From a bacterium (GTDB lineage Bacteria; Patescibacteriota; Microgenomatia; UBA1400; PJMF01), in the NCBI GenBank assembly GCA_027620445.1, contig JAQBYG010000007.1, positions 1 through 33,583 on the forward strand: 33,583 nt of DNA, given 5' to 3'. The translations under genes and the position numbers were made by a program. A model generated the notes under the pieces. That model was not told where the DNA came from, searched no databases, and saw nothing but the letters and a program-made list of their open reading frames with translations. Positions 1-7,481 of this stretch are shown here, in pieces. Position 1 is the first letter of the stretch; each line of letters starts with the position of its first letter.

Positions 1-189
1 AATGGTGATCTCCCAACCACCATCGTCTAGCCAAGAAAAGCGATCGTCAACCCAGATGCCAATACGATGTTTCTCGCCTAAGACCTGATTTTCCAATCCA
101 ACATAGGGGTAGTACATATCTCGAACAAAGCCATGGTTGTCGAGACAGACCACAAACGTACCATTTCCTAGTGTAAGAGCACGCGCCAC
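1..189 (-). CDS. GH15 glucoamylase-like protein, N-terminus only (runs off left edge)
   Basis: This is the first 63 codons of a glycoside hydrolase family 15 protein (glucoamylase, or trehalase of the same fold), which would release glucose from the non-reducing ends of alpha-glucans. I translated it by hand because it is short and cut by the window edge. It starts with LTLGNGTF, continues through RDMYYPYVGLENQ, and ends with HRIGIWVDDRFSWLDDGGWE. That is the characteristic opening beta-sandwich of bacterial and archaeal GH15 enzymes. The start is GTG at 189, preceded by GGAGG with 4-base spacing; an in-frame TGA lies a short distance upstream. It follows the GH57 gene by about 75 bases on the same strand. 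The catalytic (alpha/alpha)6 barrel is outside the window, so activity and exact specificity cannot be judged. The family call is confident. Confidence 0.85.
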   Translation of the reverse strand, partial: MARALTLGNGTFVVCLDNHGFVRDMYYPYVGLENQVLGEKHRIGIWVDDRFSWLDDGGWEITI

Positions 190-257
190 AGGACCTCCAA
201 GTTTGTTACTACAGTAGCTTCAGCACTTCCTAGTGTAGCAAGCTTCTTGAGGTCCTG
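189..257 (-). promoter_or_regulatory. Inverted repeat covering the GH15 ribosome-binding site
   Basis: Two 9-base arms (189-197 and 249-257) are perfectly complementary, and an adjoining AAG/CTT pairing is offset by one bulged base. On the minus-strand transcript the downstream arm contains the GGAGG Shine-Dalgarno and touches the GTG start of the GH15 gene, so pairing would hide the ribosome site. The loop holds TGCTACACT (minus strand), an extended -10-like element. A transcript starting there would lack the upstream arm. Regulation by this hairpin is inference. Confidence 0.4.
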
Positions 258-264
258 ACAAGAT

Positions 265-1446
265 CTATTCCAGACGTTCGCGAAGATGTGCTAACACCAC
301 AGCATACTGACGGTACGCTTCGTAGGGAGAGTTGTACGGGCTAAAATATGCGTGTACATCGCCGTCGGCAGCCCATTTTGTACACATATAGTAAAAATGG
401 TCACTCGTTTGTAAGAAGCGCCAGTCGGCCAATAGCTGCTCGTCATTTTTTTCCTGCACGGCTTGTTCAAACGAGTACAACAATCGCAATGTATCTTGCT
501 GTAAGGCATTCCCGGTCCACGCGGTGAGGTCACGATCGACATCAGCCCAAGATATGGGATCGGGAACGTCATACTCACCAGCGGATTTTGCCCGCAAAGC
601 AACACTCGGAGTGATGAAGGCATGTTTTTTTGCACGAATTGCGTCAGAGACAAACTTGGAGAAAAACTCAAAGATCCCCGTGTCCTCCCACTGGTGCTCG
701 CCAAACGTCTCAAAATCCATAAACAAATTGACACACTCGTTGGGGCCGTACGACTCAAACCACTGCAAGTACTGGGCAACAGAAAGGGGATGCCACCTCC
801 AACTTTTGTCTGAAAAGCGAAACGCAATGTCATCCGAAAGCTGCGCTTGTTTAAGCAGTAATGGCAGTCGTGATTTTGTCGAACTGTGATAGACCTGGGT
901 CGGCGGTCGGCTGTCAAGATAACGAGGCACTGCTTCGGTTAACATTCCTCTATAACCAAGCGCTCTAACTTGCTCTGCAATGGCATTCGAGTAAATCAAT
1001 TCGGTATTGCGAAACACTGTCGGCTGTACACCAAATAACTGCTTCAGTAATTGCTCGTGCTTGGTAACTTGGGCAACAAATTCTGTCGTGGAGTACAAGC
1101 TCGCCAAGCTGTGGTAGTACGTTTCTGCCAATAACTCCACGCGGCCCGTCTTGACAAGTTGCTGTAACAATTTGAGTACTCGTGGCTCGTAGGCCTCTGC
1201 CTGTTCCAAAAAAACACCAGAGAGTGAAAGTGCGAAAGTAAAGGTTGGCTCTTTCCGCAAAAGCTTCAGGAGCAACTGGAGCATGGGGTAGTACGACTTC
1301 TTGGCAACCTTAGAAAAAATTTCTTTATTGTCGTCTCGCTCTGCTTGGCTGAAGTACGACTCTATCAACGCACCCAGAGATGTCAGAGGGACGGGAGCCA
1401 AACGCAATGGCTGATGTAACTCAAAGTACAAACAAATGTTCGCCAT
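265..1446 (-). CDS. GH57 family alpha-amylase-like glycoside hydrolase
   Basis: This is a 393-residue glycoside hydrolase family 57 protein, acting on alpha-1,4 glucans by a retaining mechanism in a (beta/alpha)7 barrel. Visible family regions in order are HQP near residue 11, GRVELLAETYYHS near 101-113, FRNTELIY with the catalytic nucleophile Glu at about 149, and MDFETFGEHQ with the catalytic acid Asp at about 244. No signal peptide is seen, so it is probably cytoplasmic. I chose the ATG at 1446; a GTG codon directly before it (1449) is an alternative. The ATG overlaps the TGA stop of the glycosyltransferase upstream (TGATG), which implies translational coupling. The neighbours (GT4 and GH15) make glycogen-like storage or turnover the likely role. 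Whether it hydrolyses, transfers or branches is not decided by these motifs. Confidence 0.88.
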   Translation of the reverse strand: MANICLYFELHQPLRLAPVPLTSLGALIESYFSQAERDDNKEIFSKVAKKSYYPMLQLLLKLLRKEPTFTFALSLSGVFLEQAEAYEPRVLKLLQQLVKTGRVELLAETYYHSLASLYSTTEFVAQVTKHEQLLKQLFGVQPTVFRNTELIYSNAIAEQVRALGYRGMLTEAVPRYLDSRPPTQVYHSSTKSRLPLLLKQAQLSDDIAFRFSDKSWRWHPLSVAQYLQWFESYGPNECVNLFMDFETFGEHQWEDTGIFEFFSKFVSDAIRAKKHAFITPSVALRAKSAGEYDVPDPISWADVDRDLTAWTGNALQQDTLRLLYSFEQAVQEKNDEQLLADWRFLQTSDHFYYMCTKWAADGDVHAYFSPYNSPYEAYRQYAVVLAHLRERLE

Positions 1447-2618
1447 CACGCCCCCAAGAAAGCAGTGCGATACACCTGCCTTACTTGCTCTGCGGCTCGC
1501 GACCAGGTCGCTTTTGACACCTCAGATTGTTGGGCAACTACCTGATTATTTCTCAACTGTTTATCACGCAACAGGCTTACAACCTGCGTTGTCATGAGAT
1601 CAATGTCCCAGAAATCTGCCACCGATGCACTCGGCATCACTTCATGCACGCCGGATTGTTTTGAAACAATAACTGGCGTATTGCGCTGAGCCGCTTCGAG
1701 CGCCACCAGACCAAATGGTTCTGATACCGAGGGCATAACAAAGACGTCGGACCGATCAAGTAACAACTCACGTTGGTTGTCACGCACGAAACCAGAGAAA
1801 AGCACTGAGGCTGTCAGGTGCTGATCTGCCACGCGCCAGAGCAACTCGTGATACAGATCACCATCTCCAGCCATGATAAATAAAGCGTTCGGAATCTGTT
1901 TAAGCACTTGCTGGGCTAACGTGAGAAAAAACTCTGTCCCTTTTTGCATGGTCATGCGACCCATAAACGTTACTACCGGTCGTTTGGTAGTAAACGGTGA
2001 GACCGAGAGGCTTGCCTGAGGAAGCTGAGAAACGCCATTGTGGACAACCGAAATTTTATCCCGCGGAATGCCATACTTGCTTACCAATAGCTCTTTGGTG
2101 TAGTAACTCACCGCGATCACTCGGGTAGCAGCCGCCAGTCCCTCATACTCGGTATTTTGGATAAACCGACTACCACCTCCTGTTGGAATACGATCGTACT
2201 CAGTCGAGTGCACGTGTGCGATCAATGGCTTAGCAAGTTCGTCCGCTGCCCTGATTGCAGCCGGGAAAGACATCCAGTCGTGAGCATGAATCACATCACT
2301 CGTGCGGTGGAGCAGCGCTTGGTCGACAACCATTTTGCCATACTCTGCAACCTGTTGCTCCATACTCGATTGAGGCGCCGAGTTTCTGTCATACGCAAGA
2401 AACGGAGGTTGCGTTAGCTGCGCTCCCGAAACACTGCAATCAATCACATCCATATGACTAGAACTGAAGCCAGTCGTATACGGCAAGGTAAAGTAAATTT
2501 GGGTGTTTTGTTCAGCGAGAGCTTGCGTTAGACCTTGGCAGGCAACGCCCAGTCCACCACTATTGTGTGGCGGATACTCCCAGCCAATCATAAACACAAC
2601 TGATGGTGGTGTTTGCAT
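1446..2618 (-). CDS. GT4-type glycosyltransferase, glycogen/starch synthase-like
   Basis: This is a 390-residue retaining GT-B glycosyltransferase. The N-terminal Rossmann half begins with WEYPPHNSGGLG, where the GGLG loop near the start is shared by glucan synthases and related GT4 enzymes. It continues with HAHDWMSFPA and HVHSTEYDR. The C-terminal half has FMGRMTMQKG, then the donor-binding SEPFGLVALEA with the E-x7-E pair. A longer reading frame opens at 2693, but those first 25 codons come from the IS30 inverted repeat, so I place the start at the ATG at 2618, 8 residues before WEYPP. It is the first gene of a minus-strand set with GH57 and GH15. The context suggests synthesis of an alpha-1,4 glucan from a nucleotide sugar. 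The exact donor is not visible, and another hexosyl transfer remains possible. Confidence 0.82.
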   Translation of the reverse strand: MQTPPSVVFMIGWEYPPHNSGGLGVACQGLTQALAEQNTQIYFTLPYTTGFSSSHMDVIDCSVSGAQLTQPPFLAYDRNSAPQSSMEQQVAEYGKMVVDQALLHRTSDVIHAHDWMSFPAAIRAADELAKPLIAHVHSTEYDRIPTGGGSRFIQNTEYEGLAAATRVIAVSYYTKELLVSKYGIPRDKISVVHNGVSQLPQASLSVSPFTTKRPVVTFMGRMTMQKGTEFFLTLAQQVLKQIPNALFIMAGDGDLYHELLWRVADQHLTASVLFSGFVRDNQRELLLDRSDVFVMPSVSEPFGLVALEAAQRNTPVIVSKQSGVHEVMPSASVADFWDIDLMTTQVVSLLRDKQLRNNQVVAQQSEVSKATWSRAAEQVRQVYRTAFLGA

Positions 2619-2634
2619 AGTACTAACTGTCTCT

Positions 2635-2664
2635 AGTGTACCTGTGAACAGAGAGTAAATGCAA
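2635..2664 (-). promoter_or_regulatory. Promoter of the glucan cluster
   Basis: On the minus strand TTGCAT (2664-2659) is followed after 18 bases by TACACT (2640-2635). The predicted start would be about 10 bases before the glycosyltransferase ATG at 2618. The sites lie just outside the IS30 left inverted repeat, so the insertion left them intact. Confidence 0.5.
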
Positions 2665-2667
2665 CTC

Positions 2668-3648
2668 CTACATTCTAGGTCGAATTGCACCACTTCGTGC
2701 TAACTCCTTTCTGAATTCTTCCACAGGGGTGTGAAAATGCAAGCACTTTCTGGGTCGGTTGTTGAGTTCTTTTGCAATGTCATCTCATTCGGCTTGAGTA
2801 ACTGGTGCAAAGTCTGTGCCTTTGGGAAAATATCTTCGCAGTAAGCCATTGGTGTTTTCATTGGTTCCTCTCTGAAAACTGGAATACGGGTCAGCAAAGT
2901 AGACTGGTACCTCAAACCGTTTGTGAAAGTAAAACTCTTTGCCATTATCGAGTGTTGTACTTTTCTTCAGGTGTTTTGGTAACCAAGAAAACAAGAGTCT
3001 TTGAGCTTTGAGAGTTTCTTCACTGGTTAAGTTCTTGAGTTTGACTACCAAGGTGATTCTGGTTTTTCGTTCCACTTGCGTGTGTATTCCGCTCTTGTGT
3101 ACTTTGCCTTCCACACTGTCTCCTTCCCAGTGACCAGCCACTTGTCTACCTTCTACTTCCTCTGGTCGCTCATGGATGCTCACTCGATCTGGAATGCGAC
3201 CCCGCTGACTCTTCCTGCCGTATTTTTTCCTGCGCCTCTTCTGTTTTCGAGGCAGTTTTTCCCACAGCTTTTTGTCAGTATTTGCCTCTGCGTAGATGAA
3301 TTGGTAGATGGTTTTATGACTGATGACTTTACTACCATGCTCAAGGTGCAACCTGCCAGCAATCTGTTCTGGACTCCATCCCCATCTAAGTTTTTCAAGT
3401 ACATACGAGTAGGTCACTGGATCTTTTAATGGCTCTCGTTTTCCTGCAACTGATTTTCGTTTCACCGCTTTGGCTTGTGCCGAAATGGCGACATAGTACG
3501 CACCAGACCGATTGCGCCTAAGTTCTCGTACCAAGCTTGTGTGGTTTCTTCCGAGTCTGCGAGCACACTCCCGAATACTAACTCCTCTAGCTCTCCACAC
3601 TGAAAGTTGCTCCCGTTCCTTACTGGTTAGATGGGTAAATCTTGCCAT
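2668..3648 (-). pseudogene. IS30-family transposase interrupted by an in-frame TGA
   Basis: The readable part is 287 residues (3648 to 2785). It has an N-terminal helix-turn-helix region (LTSKEREQLSVWRARG then IRECARRLGRNHTSLVREL) and an IS30 DDE integrase core. The catalytic residues are Asp177 (HWEGDSVEG), Asp234 (TTLDNGKEF) and Glu264 (GTNENTNGLLRR). After VTQAE a TGA stops the frame at 2785-2787, but the same frame continues for 38 codons with DDIAKELNNRPRKCL and TPVEEF. That is the normal conserved C-terminus of the family. TGA is a true stop elsewhere in this window, so I read this as a recent nonsense mutation that removes the tail while leaving the catalytic triad intact. Activity is therefore doubtful. 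Rare readthrough cannot be excluded. Confidence 0.82.
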
Positions 3649-3677
3649 CCGTTATTCTAACGAGTGGTGCAATTCGA
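2680..3677. mobile_element. IS30-family insertion sequence (about 998 bp)
   Basis: The element is bounded by perfect 15-base inverted repeats, TCGAATTGCACCACT at 2680-2694 and its complement at 3663-3677, and encodes one IS30-type transposase on the minus strand. Pairing may extend a few bases outwards with mismatches. I found no convincing 2-3 bp target duplication at either boundary, which fits an old or rearranged insertion. It sits between the divergent promoters of the glycosyltransferase and transketolase genes. The inverted repeats read outward as M-V-Q-F-D, so they create false N-terminal extensions of both neighbours. Confidence 0.85.
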
Positions 3678-3699
3678 TTTTGAACTTAGGACTAGCTAC

Positions 3700-3728
3700 T
3701 TGACGGTTTTTTGGGTTACACTGGTAAT
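3700..3728 (+). promoter_or_regulatory. Possible promoter of the transketolase genes
   Basis: TTGACG (3700-3705), 17 bases, then GGTAAT (3723-3728). This would start transcription almost at the ATG at 3733. TACACT at 3717-3722 is an alternative -10 that fits the short spacing seen at other genes here, but it lacks a good -35. Both lie immediately outside the IS30 right end. Confidence 0.35.
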
Positions 3729-3732
3729 AGAA

Positions 3733-4575
3733 ATGCCGCCCACGCAAACTGTTCTAACCGCCAAGGCCCAAGAAATTCGTCGCCACATCATGATTATGTT
3801 GGAACGTGCTGGAACAGGCCATAGCGCCGGTGCCCTCGGTATGGCTGACGTTTTTACCTCGCTGTATTTTGATTTACTGAAACACGATCCTAACAATCCA
3901 ACCTGGCACGAACGAGATAGTGTCATTTTGTCCAACGGACATATCTGTCCTGTTCTGTATGCCACCCTCGCCACAGCCGGCTACTTTTCTCCTGACATGT
4001 TACAAACCCTCAGGAAATTTGGCTCGCCGCTCCAAGGTCATCCGCATCTAGGCAAACTTCCTGGCGTAGAAAACTCGAGTGGACCTCTTGGTCAAGGTCT
4101 CTCGCTCGCAACGGGTATTGCGTACGGCCTCAAGTATGACAATGCGACAAACCACGTCTACTGCCTCATGAGTGACGGCGAGCACCAAGAGGGACAGGTC
4201 TGGGAGAGCTATCTGTTTGCTGCCAAGTACAATCTCCACAACCTCACCGTCATGATTGATCGCAACCAGATTCAAATTGAAGGCTTCACTGAAGACGTGC
4301 TGCCACTTGAATCACTGCATAACAAAATCGCGAGCTTCAATTGGCACGTACTCGAGATAGATGGCCACGACCACCAAGCAATTGCAGATGCTGTGCACGA
4401 GGCGAAAGAGTACGATCTTCAACCCACTGCCATCATTTGCCATACGACACCAGGTAAAGGTGTGGCTTTCATGGAGGGAAGGCCCGAGTGGCATGGCAAA
4501 CCTCCAAACACAGCCGAGGCGCAAGAAGCCCTCCAACAACTACGAATGAGCACAGGAAATCACTGGCGTGAATAA
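3733..4575 (+). CDS. Transketolase, N-terminal (thiamine-diphosphate-binding) subunit
   Basis: This is a 280-residue protein covering the PP domain of transketolase, which moves two-carbon units between sugar phosphates in the non-oxidative pentose phosphate pathway. Visible motifs are SNGH near residues 68-71, GHPHLGKLPG near 102-111, and the thiamine-diphosphate/metal motif SDGEHQEGQVWE (147-158), followed about 20 residues later by DRNQIQ. The usual first Gly of the GDG motif is Ser here, which I believe occurs in split transketolases. The frame opens at 3664, but the first 23 codons derive from the IS30 inverted repeat, so I start at ATG 3733. Its stop overlaps the GTG start of the C-terminal subunit by 8 bases, so the two halves are made together and must associate for activity. 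Confidence 0.92.
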   Translation: MPPTQTVLTAKAQEIRRHIMIMLERAGTGHSAGALGMADVFTSLYFDLLKHDPNNPTWHERDSVILSNGHICPVLYATLATAGYFSPDMLQTLRKFGSPLQGHPHLGKLPGVENSSGPLGQGLSLATGIAYGLKYDNATNHVYCLMSDGEHQEGQVWESYLFAAKYNLHNLTVMIDRNQIQIEGFTEDVLPLESLHNKIASFNWHVLEIDGHDHQAIADAVHEAKEYDLQPTAIICHTTPGKGVAFMEGRPEWHGKPPNTAEAQEALQQLRMSTGNHWRE

Positions 4576-5512
4576 TACACTCGGCAAATCTACCAGAGAC
4601 GGTTTTAGTGACTCGATGGTTGAACTCGGCCAAGTACACCAAAACCTATTTGCCCTGAGCGCTGATCTCACCGAGTCGGTTCGCCTTACTGCCTTTGAGA
4701 AGCATTTCCCCGATCGCTGTATTCAAGTTGGCGTGGCCGAACAACAACTGGCGGGCGTCGCTGCAGGCCTCGCTCTGGCTGGCAAAATCCCTGTTGCCGC
4801 GAGCTACGCCGCTTTCCAGCCGAGTAACTCCTGGGGAGTTATCCGCACGAGCATTGCGCTACAGAACCTGAATGTAAAACTCATTGGCGCACATGCGGGT
4901 CTTGCGACCGGACCAGACGGAGCCACACACCAAGCCCTCGAGGATATTGCGCTCATGCGGGTGCTGCCAAACTTTGTAGTACTCCAACCAGCAGATTACA
5001 CCGAAGCAATCGAGGCAATGCGCGCCGCCATTGCTCACAGAGGCCCAGTCTACTTGCGCACCAGCAAAGTGGAAGTTCCGAATCTCCAATTCTTGCATCC
5101 ATTCGAACTGGGAAAAATCCGCACGCTCCAGCAGGGTAGTGACATCACAATTATTGGTACCGGGGCTGTTTTTTCTGAAATTCTCGAGGCAAATGAGCAA
5201 CTTCTGAAGAGAAACATTTCAGCCAGAATTCTAAACTGCTCGACAATCAAGCCGCTTGATGAAGCCACTATTCTGCAAGCTGCTAGGGAAACTGCTGGCC
5301 TCATTACGGTCGAGGACCACCAAGTAACCGGTGGTATGGGCTCAGCTGTTGCAGAAGTGCTCGCAGCGACAACAATTGGCAAACCCTGCATTCGGCTTGG
5401 CGCGCAAGATCGTTTCGGTGAATCTGGCAACCAAGCGGAGCTCTACCAAAAATACGGTCTGTCTTCCAAAGCTATACTCGAGACAGCTAATCGCATCTTG
5501 GCAAAGGGATAA
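4568..5512 (+). CDS. Transketolase, C-terminal subunit
   Basis: This is a 314-residue partner of the preceding gene, with the pyrimidine-binding domain and the C-terminal domain. LSADLTESVRL is followed by VGVAEQQLAGVAAGLALAG, whose Glu is the family's catalytic glutamate that activates the thiamine ring. SYAAF, the Gly-rich stretch HAGLATGPDGATHQALED, and PVYLRTSKVEVP follow, then the C-terminal Rossmann-like domain with VEDHQVTGGMGSAVAEVL. The start is GTG at 4568, overlapping the previous stop as GTGAATAA. No Shine-Dalgarno is evident, so translation probably depends on coupling. The same two-subunit layout is known in archaea and many uncultured bacteria. The 1-deoxyxylulose-5-phosphate synthase family is related, but the split structure and motifs favour transketolase. 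Confidence 0.92.
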   Translation: MNNTLGKSTRDGFSDSMVELGQVHQNLFALSADLTESVRLTAFEKHFPDRCIQVGVAEQQLAGVAAGLALAGKIPVAASYAAFQPSNSWGVIRTSIALQNLNVKLIGAHAGLATGPDGATHQALEDIALMRVLPNFVVLQPADYTEAIEAMRAAIAHRGPVYLRTSKVEVPNLQFLHPFELGKIRTLQQGSDITIIGTGAVFSEILEANEQLLKRNISARILNCSTIKPLDEATILQAARETAGLITVEDHQVTGGMGSAVAEVLAATTIGKPCIRLGAQDRFGESGNQAELYQKYGLSSKAILETANRILAKG

Positions 5513-5527
5513 AAAGAGGCATACACT
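5498..5527 (+). promoter_or_regulatory. Promoter of the lactate dehydrogenase gene
   Basis: TTGGCA (5498-5503), 18 bases, then TACACT (5522-5527). Only 6 bases separate the -10 from the ATG at 5534, so transcription would begin at or beside the A of the start codon. It overlaps the end of the transketolase gene. Confidence 0.5.
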
Positions 5528-5533
5528 AACTAT

Positions 5534-6454
5534 ATGAAGTTCGACAACAACAAAGTGAGCATAGTTGGCTGCGGCAACGTGGGCATGACTGCAGCGTTTT
5601 CTCTCCTGCACACAGGTCTGGTGAACGAACTAGTTCTGTTTGGACGGTCTAAAGCAAAACTCATGGGAGAGCAATTAGATTTAGAGCACGCCCTCAGTTA
5701 CCTACCACACGCAAAAATACAAGCGAGTGAAAGTTGGTCAGATCTTGCCAACAGCGATGTCATAGTCTATGCCGCTGGCGCAGCACAAAAACCTGGGCAG
5801 ACCAGACTCGATCTGGTTGTCACCAATGTAAAAATTCTTGAGTCTATGTTGCCAAATATCATCAGACACGCTCCAAATGCAGTGCTGCTAATCGTGACGA
5901 ATCCTGTCGACATATTGACCTACAAGGCCTATCAAATGGCTGGCTGGCCTAAGGGAAGAATTTTTGGCTCTGGCACCGCACTCGACACCGCTCGGTTTCG
6001 TTTTCATCTCTCAGAATTTTTACACCTCAATCCAAAAAGTATTCATGCCTACATCTTAGGTGAGCACGGCGACAATTCTTTTCCCGTGATATCAAGTGCG
6101 ACCGTCGGCGGGCAACGCCTCAATAACCTGGATACCTTTAGCGAAGAGCAGGCGCTCAAAGCGTACAAACAGGCAAGAGATGCCGCCTACTGCATTATTG
6201 ATTGCAAAGGTGCTACCTGTTACGGGATTGGCGTTGTTGTCTCCAACATCGTCAGCAAGATACTACAAGACGCACGGACGGTAATGCCTCTCTCTATCCC
6301 GCTGCACCAGTATCATGGTCACTCAGGCGTGGCACTCAGTGTCCCGTGCGTACTCGGTAGAGCTGGGGTGCAAGACACACTCGAAGCTAAACTCGATTGG
6401 AAAGAACAGCAGCAACTCGAAAAAGCTGTAGTGACACTCAAACAATATCTCTAG
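5534..6454 (+). CDS. ldh: L-lactate dehydrogenase, possibly NADP(H)-preferring
   Basis: This 306-residue member of the lactate/malate dehydrogenase family would reduce pyruvate to lactate to regenerate oxidised cofactor. The Rossmann motif GCGNVG is at 12-17. The substrate loop AAQKPGQTRLDL carries Gln85, where lactate dehydrogenases have Gln and malate dehydrogenases Arg, and then Arg91. TNPVD, the Asp151/Arg154 pair, and the catalytic His178 in GEHGDNSFPV follow. The odd feature is after the second beta strand: where NAD enzymes have an Asp (LVLxD), this protein has LVLFGRS (Gly37-Arg38-Ser39). That pattern in Rossmann folds usually admits the 2'-phosphate of NADP. Its TAG stop shares a palindromic CTAG with the convergent fpg stop. 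The dehydrogenase call is firm; the cofactor switch is inference. Confidence 0.9.
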   Translation: MKFDNNKVSIVGCGNVGMTAAFSLLHTGLVNELVLFGRSKAKLMGEQLDLEHALSYLPHAKIQASESWSDLANSDVIVYAAGAAQKPGQTRLDLVVTNVKILESMLPNIIRHAPNAVLLIVTNPVDILTYKAYQMAGWPKGRIFGSGTALDTARFRFHLSEFLHLNPKSIHAYILGEHGDNSFPVISSATVGGQRLNNLDTFSEEQALKAYKQARDAAYCIIDCKGATCYGIGVVVSNIVSKILQDARTVMPLSIPLHQYHGHSGVALSVPCVLGRAGVQDTLEAKLDWKEQQQLEKAVVTLKQYL

Positions 6455-7305
6455 GTTAGAATTTGCTGACACTCCGGACAGAAAAACGTCCCCCGCCCAC
6501 CTACTTTTATTCGCTCGATCGATGCTCCACAATTTGGACAAGGCTCGCCTTCCTTACCATAGGTACGGACAACATCCTGGTAAGCACCGGCAAAACCGTC
6601 GATGTGTCGAAAGCTGTGAATAGTGGCTCCCTGTCGCTCTATACCTAGGCGAATAACTTGTTGTAGGGCAGCAAGTAGTGTGTTTGATTCCTTACTACTG
6701 AGCGAGTCCGCAGGTCGAGCTGGGTGGATTTTAGCCAAGTGCAGTGCGTCATTGGCATAAATGTTGCCAACCCCGGCAACGACGCGTTGGTCCAACACAA
6801 CTATCTTGACCGACTGACGACTGCGTTGTAACTCTGCAAAGAAATATGAGGGGGTAACATCTGGCGAAATAATATCCGGTGCGTACTTTTGCAACTCTTG
6901 CTCAAGTAGTTTTGGAGTTACCACCTTGACCCAACCAAACAAGCGCATATCGTTAAAAAAAACGTTTGAGTTATCTGAAAACTCAAGAATGGCTCTTGTG
7001 TGTTTGCTCGGCAACTCTGCAACCCAGTCAGCTGTTGGGTGACCACCACCCAACCTCGTAGCTTGATCCTGATAGAGAATTTGCCCTGTCATCTTGAGGT
7101 GAATGAGAATCGCATTGTGATTTGAAAACTCAATAATCAGCATCTTTGCTCTGCGAAAAACGTTTGTTACTACAGCTGATTCAACCAAAGAAAAATCTCC
7201 TCGCACACTCTTTGCATGACGCGTAACTACGCTTAGTAACTTTTTTCCAATGAGGTAGGGCGCAATTCTTCTCGCAATTGTTTCTACTTCGGGTAATTCT
7301 GGCAT
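6451..7305 (-). CDS. mutM: Formamidopyrimidine-DNA glycosylase
   Basis: This is a 284-residue base-excision repair enzyme that removes 8-oxoguanine and formamidopyrimidines from DNA and nicks the resulting abasic site. The protein must start Met-Pro-Glu, because the proline after the removed Met is the Schiff-base nucleophile. I therefore choose ATG at 7305 (MPELPEVET) over an in-frame TTG two codons earlier. Further evidence is Glu3, the conserved Lys near position 54 (RRAKMLIIEF), the HLKMTG strand, the NIYANDALHLAKIHP helix of the H2TH module, and a C-terminal four-Cys zinc finger (CPNC then CPEC) with the DNA-binding Arg in GGRGTFF. It converges on the ldh gene with a 4-base overlap and is divergent from tRNA-Lys. 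Confidence 0.96.
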   Translation of the reverse strand: MPELPEVETIARRIAPYLIGKKLLSVVTRHAKSVRGDFSLVESAVVTNVFRRAKMLIIEFSNHNAILIHLKMTGQILYQDQATRLGGGHPTADWVAELPSKHTRAILEFSDNSNVFFNDMRLFGWVKVVTPKLLEQELQKYAPDIISPDVTPSYFFAELQRSRQSVKIVVLDQRVVAGVGNIYANDALHLAKIHPARPADSLSSKESNTLLAALQQVIRLGIERQGATIHSFRHIDGFAGAYQDVVRTYGKEGEPCPNCGASIERIKVGGRGTFFCPECQQILT

Positions 7306-7315
7306 CTGCAAGCAG

Positions 7316-7321
7316 AGTATA
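7316..7321 (-). promoter_or_regulatory. -10 element of mutM
   Basis: TATACT on the minus strand, 10 bases before the ATG at 7305. No good -35 match is seen 16-18 bases upstream, where the sequence is shared with the divergent tRNA-Lys promoter. Confidence 0.4.
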
Positions 7322-7339
7322 CCCGTCTGGCAAGTTTCT

Positions 7340-7348
7340 TGCTATAAT
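7340..7348 (+). promoter_or_regulatory. Extended -10 promoter of tRNA-Lys
   Basis: TGCTATAAT, an extended -10 with a perfect TATAAT, ends 18 bases before the mature 5' end of tRNA-Lys. The -35 region is poor, which extended -10 promoters tolerate. Confidence 0.55.
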
Positions 7349-7366
7349 TCGCGGCACTGCCTTGTT

Positions 7367-7439
7367 GGGTCCGTAGCTCAGTCGGTAGAGCAGAAGCCTT
7401 TTAAGCTTTGTGTCCCGGGTTCGAGTCCCGGCGGACTCA
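7367..7439 (+). tRNA. tRNA-Lys (anticodon UUU)
   Basis: A complete cloverleaf: acceptor GGGTCCG pairs with CGGACTC (one G-T pair), the D arm is GCTC/GAGC, and the anticodon stem GAAGC/GCTTT carries the 7-base loop CTTTTAA with anticodon TTT. The T stem is CCGGG/CCCGG with loop TTCGAGT. The discriminator base is A. The 3' CCA is not encoded as such, so it would be added by the nucleotidyltransferase. Confidence 0.97.
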
Positions 7440-7464
7440 CCCTTGATTTCTAGCCTGGTTCCAG

Positions 7465-7473
7465 TGCTATACT
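7465..7473 (+). promoter_or_regulatory. Extended -10 promoter of the LytR_C membrane-protein gene
   Basis: TGCTATACT ends 8 bases before the ATG at 7482. A TTGATT (7443-7448) lies 19 bases upstream of the hexamer. The expected transcript begins within a few bases of the start codon. Confidence 0.45.
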
Positions 7474-7481
7474 AATAACGA

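Noticed and set aside
2641-2693. Upstream start of the glycosyltransferase at 2693
   Set aside because: Those codons are encoded by the IS30 inverted repeat and the promoter; the family N-terminus fits ATG 2618.
2785-2787. In-frame TGA in the transposase as evidence of a recoded UGA (Gly or Trp)
   Set aside because: TGA is the stop of the glycosyltransferase (1446-1448), lysS (18553-18555), atpC (15543-15545) and proS (26083-26085), two of them in typical start/stop overlaps, and TGG is used freely for Trp.
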